A stretch of DNA of 64,000 nucleotides from Chryseobacterium indoltheticum. GTDB lineage: Bacteria > Bacteroidota > Bacteroidia > Flavobacteriales > Weeksellaceae. Below, one piece after another: positions 41,781 to 48,861 of the stretch. Location: assembly GCF_003815915.1 (NCBI RefSeq), contig NZ_CP033929.1, positions 124,001-188,000 of the forward strand, written 5' to 3'. Within the stretch, counting starts at the first letter, position 1. Each line of letters starts with the position of its first letter. Below the pieces are notes generated by a model. The model saw only the letters and a program-made list of their open reading frames with translations. It ran no database searches and was not told where the DNA came from. A program made the position numbers and the translations under genes.

Positions 41781-42143
41781 ATTGAAATATTTTGGTGAAA
41801 GCGAAGATATACAATAATGTGAAATAATTCACTAATTCATACCGAAAAAAAGCTATGCTATGCAGGTCGAAAATATTTTTTACTATTTGATAAAGATGCA
41901 GTTGTGTTTAAGCATCAAAAAAATAAAATACCAAAACCAAAAAACATGCGACGTTTTGGAAGGGTATAAAAACTCTTTACTAAAGAGGCTTTATGAATAA
42001 GATCTGATGTGGAAATATTGCTCAATTTGTGGTAAAAATCATTGTAAAGAACTCACTTCATCTAAATGTGGAATATTTTTTAAAAGTAAGAATAAAACAA
42101 AAGCAATTTAATTTCTATATTTGAAACAACCAATCATAAAAAT
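41781..42143. other. intergenic region with a small Cys-rich ORF and a promoter-region duplicate
   Basis: A 34-codon plus-strand ORF at 42007-42111 begins MWKYCSICGKNHCKEL and has four Cys. A segment at 42059-42090 (TCATCTAAATGTGGA) repeats, with changes, the 5' region of the acyltransferase gene at 40783-40815. A TATATTTG at 42116-42123 is a candidate -7 box for the GLPGLI gene that follows. No other gene is seen. Confidence 0.4.
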
Positions 42144-43037
42144 ATGAAACTTAAATACGCTCTTATTTTGGCTATTTTTGCCATTCTCAATTTATCTGCG
42201 CAAGGAAATCGTTTCACTTATGAATATCAGTTCAGAATTGATTCCACGAAAACAGACAGCCTGAAAAAAGAATTTGTGAACCTGGATATTTTTCCGACCA
42301 AATCTTACTTTTATGGTCAGGCTAAATTCGCAAGTGATTCTATCACGAACAATTCGATCATTGAGCAAAGAAAGTCTACTCCGAATAGTTTAAGCTATTC
42401 TTCCACCACAGAAGATTGGAATACCTCTTATTTAATAGAAAAGTCATATCCGAGCTTTAAAACTAATTGGTTTACAAATATTGAGCAGACTAATATGGTC
42501 GTAGAGGAAACTCCTGTGATAAAATGGCAGATTCTTCCAGAAACAAAAAAAATTGAAAGCTATAATTGTCAGAAAGCGACAGCAAATTTTGGAGGAAGAA
42601 TTTGGGAAGCATGGTTTTCAAAAGATCTGCCTTTTCCCGACGGGCCTTACAAGTTTCACGGTTTGCCCGGTTTGATTGTGAAATTAGAAGATAAAACCAA
42701 GTCACATCAGTTTTTATTGAAAGGAAACAAGAAGCTGAAAGCTGAAGATCATTCTTGGGATTATATTTTAGCACTTCAAAAAGAAGCTAAACATGAATTT
42801 GAAGGAGTAAAAGTAAATCCGGCTCAATACAAAAAGTTATTTATGACTTACAAAAATGATCCTGCAAAAGATATTAAACTCGATTTGGCTAATCCTAATC
42901 ATTCGATGACCGTTACTACAGGAGAAGGCAAAAAATTAACCAACAACGCAGAAATCATAAAGTTTTTCGAAGAATTATCAGCCAGGAAATATAAATCGAA
43001 CAATAATCAGCTGGAATTAAATTTACACCGAAAGTAG
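42144..43037 (+). CDS. GLPGLI family protein, copy 2
   Basis: 297 residues. Signal peptide MKLKYALILAIFAILNLSAQ. The family signature FHGLPGLIVKLED is intact, preceded by NCQKATANFGGRIWEAWFSKDL. The paralogue at 22847-23695 shares this core but differs elsewhere. The exported beta-rich family is frequent in Bacteroidota and has no known function. It probably has its own promoter and ends 79 bases before rplU. Confidence 0.9.
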   Translation: MKLKYALILAIFAILNLSAQGNRFTYEYQFRIDSTKTDSLKKEFVNLDIFPTKSYFYGQAKFASDSITNNSIIEQRKSTPNSLSYSSTTEDWNTSYLIEKSYPSFKTNWFTNIEQTNMVVEETPVIKWQILPETKKIESYNCQKATANFGGRIWEAWFSKDLPFPDGPYKFHGLPGLIVKLEDKTKSHQFLLKGNKKLKAEDHSWDYILALQKEAKHEFEGVKVNPAQYKKLFMTYKNDPAKDIKLDLANPNHSMTVTTGEGKKLTNNAEIIKFFEELSARKYKSNNNQLELNLHRK

Positions 43038-43056
43038 AAAATTTCTCAAAATCATA

Positions 43057-43086
43057 TTGTTACTAAATAAATAATCAGTACATTTG
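43057..43086 (+). promoter_or_regulatory. promoter TTG-N19-TACATTTG for rplU-rpmA
   Basis: TTG at 43057-43059, 19 bases, then TACATTTG at 43079-43086, giving a 5' leader of about 25-30 bases before the rplU ATG at 43117. Confidence 0.7.
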
Positions 43087-43116
43087 CACCTCGAATTAAC
43101 TAAAAATTTATAGACA

Positions 43117-43494
43117 ATGTTTGCAATTGTAGAAATAGCAGGGCTTCAATATAAAGTTGAGCAAGACCAGAAGTTGTTTGTGAACCGTTTGAAAGGAGAT
43201 AAAGGAGGGAAAGTATCTTTCGATAAAATCTTACTTACTGTAAACGGAGCAATCACTGTAGGCGCCCCAGCTGTAAGCGGTATCACTGTAGAGGCAGAGA
43301 TCCTTGACCACGTAAAGGCTGATAAAGTAATCATCTTCAAGAAGAAAAGAAGAAAAGGTTATGAAGTTAAAAACGGTCACAGACAATCTTTAACTCAAAT
43401 CAAAATCACTGGAATCACAGGATTTGAAGGAAAAAAAGCAGAGAAGCCTGCTAAAAAAACAACTAAAAAAGCTGACGCTGAAAGCGCAGAATAA
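43117..43494 (+). CDS. rplU: 50S ribosomal protein L21
   Basis: 125 residues: MFAIVEIAGLQYKVEQDQ start, VGAPAVSGITVEAEI middle, and the conserved KKRRKGYEVKNGHRQSLTQIKI end, which binds 23S rRNA. A Lys/Ala-rich tail (EKPAKKTTKKADAESAE) extends past the usual end, as is common in this class. L27 follows. Confidence 0.97.
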   Translation: MFAIVEIAGLQYKVEQDQKLFVNRLKGDKGGKVSFDKILLTVNGAITVGAPAVSGITVEAEILDHVKADKVIIFKKKRRKGYEVKNGHRQSLTQIKITGITGFEGKKAEKPAKKTTKKADAESAE

Positions 43495-43522
43495 TTGTTT
43501 AACCAAAAAACCTTAAAATAAA

Positions 43523-43780
43523 ATGGCACATAAGAAAGGAGTTGGTAGTTCCAAAAACGGTAGAGAATCTCATTCTAAAAGATTAGGTGTGAAGATTTTC
43601 GGTGGACAAGACGCTATTGCTGGTAACATTATTATCAGACAAAGAGGTACTCAACATCACCCAGGTGAAAATGTTGGTATGGGTAAAGATCACACTTTGC
43701 ACGCTCTTGTTGACGGTAAAGTAGTTTTCAGAAAGAAAGCAAACAACAGATCATTTGTATCTATTGAACCAAACGCATAA
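43523..43780 (+). CDS. rpmA: 50S ribosomal protein L27
   Basis: 85 residues. The N-terminus is [19 protein letters not shown], with no cleavable extension, followed by [20 protein letters not shown] and [14 protein letters not shown]. The basic N-terminal tail reaches the peptidyl-transferase centre. Normal rplU-rpmA pair, 28 bases apart, ended by the hairpin at 43804-43833. Confidence 0.97.
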   Translation: MAHKKGVGSSKNGRESHSKRLGVKIFGGQDAIAGNIIIRQRGTQHHPGENVGMGKDHTLHALVDGKVVFRKKANNRSFVSIEPNA

Positions 43781-43803
43781 TTAAATTAGCGTTTTATAAA
43801 AAT

Positions 43804-43833
43804 AAAATCCTCAGCATTTTTGTTGAGGATTTT
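43804..43833. terminator. hairpin terminator after rpmA
   Basis: AAAATCCTCA and TGAGGATTTT around ten bases, then a T run on the plus strand. It overlaps the 3' end of the converging minus-strand gene. Confidence 0.75.
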
Positions 43834-44185
43834 TTGCGCTTAATGAATTTGTAGCGGATTGTTTTTCTGATAATTTAGATAAAAATAATATTTCTAAGAT
43901 CCCTATTGACCACCTAACTGGATATTTAAATATTAAATACCAAAGATTAAAACTGTCAACGATTATAAATTTCTTATAAATGTTTTTGGTTTCGATCGCG
44001 TTTGATATATAGGGAATTAATATAAAGAAAAGTAAAAATATAGATATTTTCATAAAACGATTTATCTTAATATTTTTACTACTTCTGAATATATAAATAT
44101 TGATTATTAAGACTAAAATAAGGAAAGTTATGTCATAATACGTAAACGACGTAAAAGGCTCTGCAGGCTCGTTGAAGAAATACAT
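43811..44185 (-). CDS. hypothetical small membrane protein
   Basis: 124 residues, with at least three hydrophobic segments (YYDITFLILVLIINIYIF, MKISIFLLFFILIPYIS, YPVRWSIGILEILFLSKL). AT-rich codon use. Not a family I recognise. Its 3' end overlaps the terminator of rpmA, and the large DUF5686 gene upstream on the same strand ends 11 bases before its start. Confidence 0.6.
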   Translation of the reverse strand: MYFFNEPAEPFTSFTYYDITFLILVLIINIYIFRSSKNIKINRFMKISIFLLFFILIPYISNAIETKNIYKKFIIVDSFNLWYLIFKYPVRWSIGILEILFLSKLSEKQSATNSLSAKNPQQKC

Positions 44186-44196
44186 TATTGATAATT

Positions 44197-46725
44197 TTAA
44201 AAGCCAAACTGAAAACCTGCTTTAATTCCAAATTTGGAAACATCCGGTCGGTCAAGATAATTTCCTCTCCAATTGAAGTCTACACGGAAAATTCTGATGT
44301 TTCCGAAACCTATATTTTCAATCCCAAATCCGTATTCATAATACACTTGCTGATCGGGTGCAGAATATTTTAAATTATCAACATTAATATTTTTTGAAGC
44401 ATCACTTAATGATCCGTAAGCGCCTCTGATAAACGCAACTTCTCTTAATTTCAATTTTTTAATAAGTGGAATATAAGAAAGTATTTTACCATTGAAATGA
44501 TGTTCTATATGAAGCGTAGAATAGGTATCTGCAACAAACTCATAGTAATTTAACTGAGCAAACGTATTCGGAACAATTCCGTACGACTGGTTTCCAGGAA
44601 TAATATTCTGCAGTGCCAAAGGAACGGTATCAAAGTTTTTCCCGGCTTCAAAATTCAGCAATGTTTTTCCCCAACTTCCCAAAAGAATCGGCTTGTAAAA
44701 CATAAACTGCAATTTGTTATAATTAAAATCTGCATTAAACAAACCTTCAATACCTCTTGTATATTTTAAAACAATGGTCGGAGCCAATGTTCCATGCTCA
44801 TATCGGTCAACTCCGGTTTGAGAAAAAGTAGCGCCCGGTCTTGCAATCAAACTAATCGTAACATGCGAATCATTGGTCGTCTTTCTTAAGTCACCATTTC
44901 TGAAATACATCAAACTAAAACCTGAAGGATTGGCAGATTTAATGCTTTGCATCGTCCCGTCAACTCTTACCTGAAAGTTTTTCCAAGGCTCAATAGAAGT
45001 AAAAACACTCGTTTGGTTGACCGAACTTAAAGAAGCATTTTCTCCTCTGGCAAAAACTGTCGAAGAAGCAAATGAACGCGACAGAATACCGTCCTCCGTT
45101 GTAAGCTGCACACCCAATTGCGTAATATCTCTTTTGGTTCCGGCTCCCACCATAAAACGATTGACTCTATTGAACATATATCGACCTTCAACCCCATATT
45201 TAAATTGCTGATCTTTAAAACCGTAAGCATTATAAAACTCAACTCTCCAAGGGTCATTTTGCGTAAAATAGGTTCTCGCTCCCAATCTTATTCTATCACC
45301 TTCCACTTCATTTTTCCCGTAGACTGAGGTTATCGGACCTAAATCGACGCCTTTTGTAACATTATAATATCGAGAAGCAAGCGTTTCTGTAAGTTTAAGA
45401 ATTCTATTGAATTTTGGAGTCTGTTGTAACCTGTCAAGCATTTCATAAACCCCTTTTTCTTCTTTCGATAAAGAGTCTGGCCTTGCTTTCACCCAAAAAG
45501 CATCATCCTTGTCTACAAAGCGATCGTCATATTCTTCTTTTCTCCTTGTGAAAACAGTATCTGCTAAGGGTTTATTAAAATCATAATCAGAATAATCTAC
45601 AGACCGTTTTGCAATAATGCTTTTTGCTGTCTTCTTTTTCGAAAAAGGGGTCATTTCAATTTCTGTGACGTATTTTTTAGGCAAAAATGTTTCGTCATCA
45701 GGATTATCATATTCTAATTCTGTAGAAATAGCGTTGATGAAATTGACATTGATTTTATTTGTAGACTTTAAAGTAGCTTCTAAAACCGCATAAGAATCGG
45801 TGTCGATATAAAGATATCCCTGGAAAGCCAAAACTTCAGATCTTCTAGGCTGATAACGTATTTTATACGCCTGTTCTCCCCGAATGGAGACTGTATCAGT
45901 CAAATTATAATCATACGTGCTAAAACCATCAGTTCCTACCGGGCTCGGAAACCCGATATCAAAATAATTTAAGGTATTATCATAAATATTGATGTCACGA
46001 TAAAGATTTTTAGCCGTAATCGCAATAACCTGATTATCCTGAAATCCGGATGTTTTTTGCGCGACTAAAAGTTTTTTTGTTTTCTTGTTTGGTTTGTTTT
46101 CTCCGAAATGGTTGTAGATTGATTCATTTAAGAAAATAGGCAATGCCATTTTTCCTCTTGCAGTAGAATCGGCATAATCAAAAATAAAGTCTAATTTATT
46201 GAAGATTTTCCTGTTCATAAAAGCACTGTCGAGATTATTGGCATCAAACTGAATCTTTTCGTATTCTTTATAAGTGTAGGTATCAAATTTATCAAGACCG
46301 TTATTTCTCTTGCGCTTCCACACTTCCTGCATAATTCTGTATGCCGGATTTTCTTTTTTATTTTTAAATTTTGTTTTCTCGTTGTGAATGACAACTTCTT
46401 CAATGCTGCTTACTTTTTCAGACGACAGTTTAATAAGAAGATTATTGTTGCTGTCGGGAGTAATATCTACACTTTCTAACGCATAGTTTTTTTTCTGAAA
46501 TCTTAATTTGTAAATAATACTGTCAGATTGTAGAGTAAAGCTTCCTGAAGCAGTGGTAAGAACAGGCGTATCGCTTTCATTAATGAAAACCTCGACAGCG
46601 CTGACTTCTTTATTGGTTTTAGCATCTACAATCTTTCCGCTTGCTGTATTTTGAGCATGAAAAAGACTGGTTATAAAAAGGGATATATATAGGAGACCGT
46701 ATTTTAATTGATTGGTTGACATCAT
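44197..46725 (-). CDS. DUF5686 outer-membrane protein with carboxypeptidase-regulatory-like N-terminal domain
   Basis: 842 residues. A signal peptide (YGLLYISLFITSLFHAQ) is followed by a carboxypeptidase-regulatory-like beta domain (about 25-100, TASGKIVDAKTNKEVSAVEV) and the DUF5686 region, with beta-strand-rich C-terminal half ending in FGIKAGFQFGF, an outer-membrane barrel signature. This architecture is frequent in Bacteroidota and its function is unknown. The start ATG could be the first or second of the MM pair. Confidence 0.88.
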   Translation of the reverse strand: MMSTNQLKYGLLYISLFITSLFHAQNTASGKIVDAKTNKEVSAVEVFINESDTPVLTTASGSFTLQSDSIIYKLRFQKKNYALESVDITPDSNNNLLIKLSSEKVSSIEEVVIHNEKTKFKNKKENPAYRIMQEVWKRKRNNGLDKFDTYTYKEYEKIQFDANNLDSAFMNRKIFNKLDFIFDYADSTARGKMALPIFLNESIYNHFGENKPNKKTKKLLVAQKTSGFQDNQVIAITAKNLYRDINIYDNTLNYFDIGFPSPVGTDGFSTYDYNLTDTVSIRGEQAYKIRYQPRRSEVLAFQGYLYIDTDSYAVLEATLKSTNKINVNFINAISTELEYDNPDDETFLPKKYVTEIEMTPFSKKKTAKSIIAKRSVDYSDYDFNKPLADTVFTRRKEEYDDRFVDKDDAFWVKARPDSLSKEEKGVYEMLDRLQQTPKFNRILKLTETLASRYYNVTKGVDLGPITSVYGKNEVEGDRIRLGARTYFTQNDPWRVEFYNAYGFKDQQFKYGVEGRYMFNRVNRFMVGAGTKRDITQLGVQLTTEDGILSRSFASSTVFARGENASLSSVNQTSVFTSIEPWKNFQVRVDGTMQSIKSANPSGFSLMYFRNGDLRKTTNDSHVTISLIARPGATFSQTGVDRYEHGTLAPTIVLKYTRGIEGLFNADFNYNKLQFMFYKPILLGSWGKTLLNFEAGKNFDTVPLALQNIIPGNQSYGIVPNTFAQLNYYEFVADTYSTLHIEHHFNGKILSYIPLIKKLKLREVAFIRGAYGSLSDASKNINVDNLKYSAPDQQVYYEYGFGIENIGFGNIRIFRVDFNWRGNYLDRPDVSKFGIKAGFQFGF

Positions 46726-46923
46726 TCGTATCTTCGAGCAATAGCTTAAACAAAAACTATGCTGTTTTATTATTAAATTTTAAAAGTTTTTTACAGACTT
46801 TGATGTTTATCTATAAACCTGCAAATGTAACGAAAATAAAGCTATGAATATTGCGCTCAGAGAAAGCTTAAAGCTGATATTTAATAAAATACAAAAGTTA
46901 TATTTTGAGAGGAAATAAAATAA

Positions 46924-46954
46924 AAAAAAGACTCACATTTCTGTAAGTCTTTTT
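46924..46954 (-). terminator. terminator at the array end
   Basis: AGACTCACA and TGTAAGTCT with flanking A/T runs. Nearly the same hairpin follows the first intact tRNA-Asn (48676-48706), which suggests this end derives from a tRNA-Asn 3' flank. Confidence 0.7.
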
Positions 46955-46955
46955 G

Positions 46956-47035
46956 CTCCTCCTGCTGGGCTCGAACCAGCGACCCTCTGATTAATCCCGA
47001 AGATTCGGGGCTCTAACCAACTGAGCTAAAATTCC
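46956..47035 (-). pseudogene. tRNA-Asn pseudogene A
   Basis: D arm (TAGCTCAGTTGGTTAGAG) and 3' half (TTAATCAGAGGGTCGCTGG onward, to AGGAGGAG) match tRNA-Asn. The 5' acceptor is GGAATTT, which cannot pair with AGGAGGA, and the 5' side of the anticodon arm is replaced by CCCGAATCTTCGGG. It cannot fold as a functional tRNA. The 5' part doubles as the end of the GIY-YIG frame. Confidence 0.8.
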
Positions 47036-47298
47036 AGACAGTTGGTGATTTTCATCACAAAGCGTCTCTATAAATCTCCTTGATTTTTGTCTTTTAATAA
47101 ACCTTTCGACAGCAATGACATTAGCCTTATCATCCGAAACCTCAAAAAGAGCAACTAGTTTCCACGGACGGAATTTTCGAGTGAATGTATTAAAGTTTTC
47201 CTGCCGATTATGTTTCAAAGTCTTTTATTCGGAAATTGTGAATATCCGGTGTAATATTTATCTGCTGATTCTGAAAACAAAATATAAATATAAGACAT
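46991..47298 (-). pseudogene. GIY-YIG nuclease, frameshifted copy A
   Basis: The first frame from the ATG at 47298 reads MSYIYILFSESADKYYTGYS (the GIY-YIG strand pair is YIYILFS...YYTGYS) and stops after PNKRL. The second frame, one base over, reads KHNRQENFNTFTRKFRPWKL, then continues with the Arg/Lys-rich helix and Glu-region (AVERFIKRQKSRRFIE) to SGILAQLVRAPNLRD. A single T lost in CTTTTGAAA restores as 102 residues. The C-terminal LAQLVRAP is encoded by the tRNA D arm. Confidence 0.8.
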
Positions 47299-47330
47299 AA
47301 AAAAACCGTAATCTAAGTGACTACGGTTTG

Positions 47331-47410
47331 CTCCTCCTGCTAGGCTCGAACCAGCGACCCTCTGATTAATCCCGAAGATTCGGGACTCTAACCAACTGAG
47401 CTAAAATTCC
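47331..47410 (-). pseudogene. tRNA-Asn pseudogene B
   Basis: As copy A, with the same defects; differs by G-to-A changes such as CTAGGCTCG in the T arm and CGGGACTC in the replaced anticodon arm. Confidence 0.8.
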
Positions 47411-47673
47411 AGACAGTTGGTGATTTTCATCACAAAGCGTCTCTATAAATCTCCTTGATTTTTGTCTTTTAATAAACCTTTCGACAGCAATGACATTAGC
47501 CTTATCATCCGAAACCTCAAAAAGAGCAACTAGTTTCCACGGACGGAATTTTCGAGTGAATGTATTAAAGTTTTCCTGCCGATTATGTTTCAAAGTCTTT
47601 TATTCGGAAATTGTGAATATCCGGTGTAATATTTATCTGCTGATTCTGAAAACAAAATATAAATATAAGACAT
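47366..47673 (-). pseudogene. GIY-YIG nuclease, frameshifted copy B
   Basis: Same length (308 bases) and same frameshift as copy A. The encoded end differs only as LVRVPNLRD against LVRAPNLRD. Near identity with A and C points to recent tandem duplication. Confidence 0.8.
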
Positions 47674-47705
47674 AAAAAAACCGTAATCTAAGTGACTACG
47701 GTTTG

Positions 47706-47784
47706 CTCCTCCTGCTAGGCTCGAACCAGCACCCTCTGATTAATCCCGAAGATTCGGGACTCTAACCAACTGAGCTAAAATTCC
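47706..47784 (-). pseudogene. tRNA-Asn pseudogene C
   Basis: As copy B, but one G is lost in the variable region (CAGCACCC against CAGCGACCC on the plus strand), so it is 79 bases. Confidence 0.8.
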
Positions 47785-48047
47785 AGACAGTTGGTGATTT
47801 TCATCACAAAGCGTCTCTATAAATCTCCTTGATTTTTGTCTTTTAATAAACCTTTCGACAGCAATGACATTAGCCTTATCATCCGAAACCTCAAAAAGAG
47901 CAACTAGTTTCCACGGACGGAATTTTCGAGTGAATGTATTAAAGTTTTCCTGCCGATTATGTTTCAAAGTCTTTTATTCGGAAATTGTGAATATCCGGTG
48001 TAATATTTATCTGCTGATTCTGAAAACAAAATATAAATATAATACAT
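47740..48047 (-). pseudogene. GIY-YIG nuclease, frameshifted copy C
   Basis: 308 bases with the same single-base frameshift and near-identical sequence to B. The start codon again follows a run of T residues from the preceding terminator. Confidence 0.8.
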
Positions 48048-48080
48048 AAAAAAAACCGTAATCTAAGTGACTACGGTTTG

Positions 48081-48159
48081 CTCCTCCTGCTGGGCTCGAA
48101 CCAGCACCCTCTGATTAATCCCGAAGGTTCGGGACTCTAACCAACTGAGCTAAAATTCC
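48081..48159 (-). pseudogene. tRNA-Asn pseudogene D
   Basis: Same hybrid structure, with the replaced arm reading CCCGAACCTTCGGG and the same single-base loss as copy C in the variable region. Confidence 0.8.
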
Positions 48160-48421
48160 AGACAGTTGGTGATTTTCATCACATAGTTTTTCCAAAAGTT
48201 TTCGGGATTTTTGTTTTTTAATATATCTTTCAATAGTAATGACTATAGTTTTATCATCAGAAACCTCAAAGAGAGCAACTATTTTCCACGGACGGAATTT
48301 TCGAGTGAATGTATTAAAGTTCCTACTGATTATGTTTCAAAAGTCTTTCATTCGGAAATTGTGAATATCCGATGTAGTATTTATCTGCTGATTCTGAAAA
48401 CAAAATATAAATATAAAACAT
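48115..48421 (-). pseudogene. GIY-YIG nuclease, diverged copy D
   Basis: The oldest-looking copy. It keeps CTTTTGAAA, the site where A-C lost a T, reading MFYIYILFSESADKYYIGYS then PNERLLKHNQ, but stops at TAG (CAG in the others) and has lost two bases just after. The helix region reads ERYIKKQKSRKLLE. It demonstrates what the intact frame of the family looked like. Length is 307 bases. Confidence 0.8.
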
Positions 48422-48454
48422 AAAAAAAGCCGTAATCTAAACGACTACGGCTTG

Positions 48455-48528
48455 CTCCTCCTCTTGGGCTCGAACCAAGGACCCTCTGATTAACAGTCAG
48501 ATGCTCTAACCAACTGAGCTAAGGAGGA
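48455..48528 (-). tRNA. tRNA-Asn (GTT), copy 2
   Basis: 74 bases, cloverleaf complete: acceptor TCCTCCT/AGGAGGA, D arm GCTC...GAGC, anticodon stem TCTGA/TCAGA with loop CTGTTAA (anticodon GTT), T arm CTTGG/CCAAG around TTCGAGC, discriminator G. Its own promoter TTG-N20-TATCTTTG lies upstream. It is followed by a GCCGTAGTC-type terminator and then the GIY-YIG array. Confidence 0.97.
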
Positions 48529-48550
48529 ATGTTCCTCTTTTAAGGTGGTG

Positions 48551-48581
48551 CAAAGATAATATGAAAAATAATAGTAAGCAA
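48551..48581 (-). promoter_or_regulatory. promoter TTG-N20-TATCTTTG for tRNA-Asn copy 2
   Basis: TATCTTTG at 48558-48551 and TTG at 48581-48579 on the minus strand, 20 bases apart, 23 bases before the mature tRNA. Confidence 0.75.
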
Positions 48582-48675
48582 ATATTTTTTACCCAAAATT
48601 ACAGGAAACCTGCTATCAGATTATTTTTCAGGAATTTAAATTTTAAAATAAATTAAAAAAGGAAAGTATGAAACA

Positions 48676-48706
48676 AAAAAAGACCTACATTTCTGTAAGT
48701 CTTTTT
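48676..48706 (-). terminator. terminator after tRNA-Asn copy 1
   Basis: AGACCTACA and TGTAAGTCT arms in A/T runs, directly after the tRNA 3' end. Confidence 0.75.
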
Positions 48707-48707
48707 G

Positions 48708-48781
48708 CTCCTCCTGCTGGGCTCGAACCAGCGACCCTCTGATTAACAGTCAGATGCTCTAACCAACTGAGCTAAGGAGGA
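48708..48781 (-). tRNA. tRNA-Asn (GTT), copy 1
   Basis: 74 bases, identical to copy 2 except in the T stem (GCTGG/CCAGC in place of CTTGG/CCAAG), compensated on both strands. Anticodon GTT in loop CTGTTAA. Promoter TTG-N20-TATATTTG upstream and own terminator downstream. Confidence 0.97.
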
Positions 48782-48803
48782 ATGTCCTTATTTTTAAGTG
48801 GTG

Positions 48804-48834
48804 CAAATATAGGACGGATATTTGTACCACGCAA
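48804..48834 (-). promoter_or_regulatory. promoter TTG-N20-TATATTTG for tRNA-Asn copy 1
   Basis: TATATTTG at 48811-48804 and TTG at 48834-48832 on the minus strand, spacing 20, the same geometry as for copy 2. It lies downstream of rseP and reads away from it. Confidence 0.8.
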
Positions 48835-48861
48835 GTTTTTTAATTATTTTTTTGAATAAAA

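Larger units (their letters stand above)
46924..48421 (-). repeat. tandem array of four ~374-bp GIY-YIG/tRNA-Asn units
   Basis: Each unit, read on the minus strand, is: a terminator stem, a GIY-YIG nuclease ORF whose ATG lies directly on the terminator T run, then a tRNA-Asn-derived segment. The step is 374-375 bases (starts at 48421, 48047, 47673, 47298). The three later copies are almost identical; the one nearest the intact tRNAs is diverged. Two intact tRNA-Asn genes lie immediately upstream. Confidence 0.85.

Noticed and set aside
46924-48421. CRISPR-like array
   Set aside because: The repeats are ~374 bases with no unique spacers and contain GIY-YIG and tRNA sequence; there is no cas gene.
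47115-48423. Repeated plus-strand ORFs of ~60-70 codons
   Set aside because: They are the opposite strand of the GIY-YIG pseudogenes, which show protein-family features on the minus strand.
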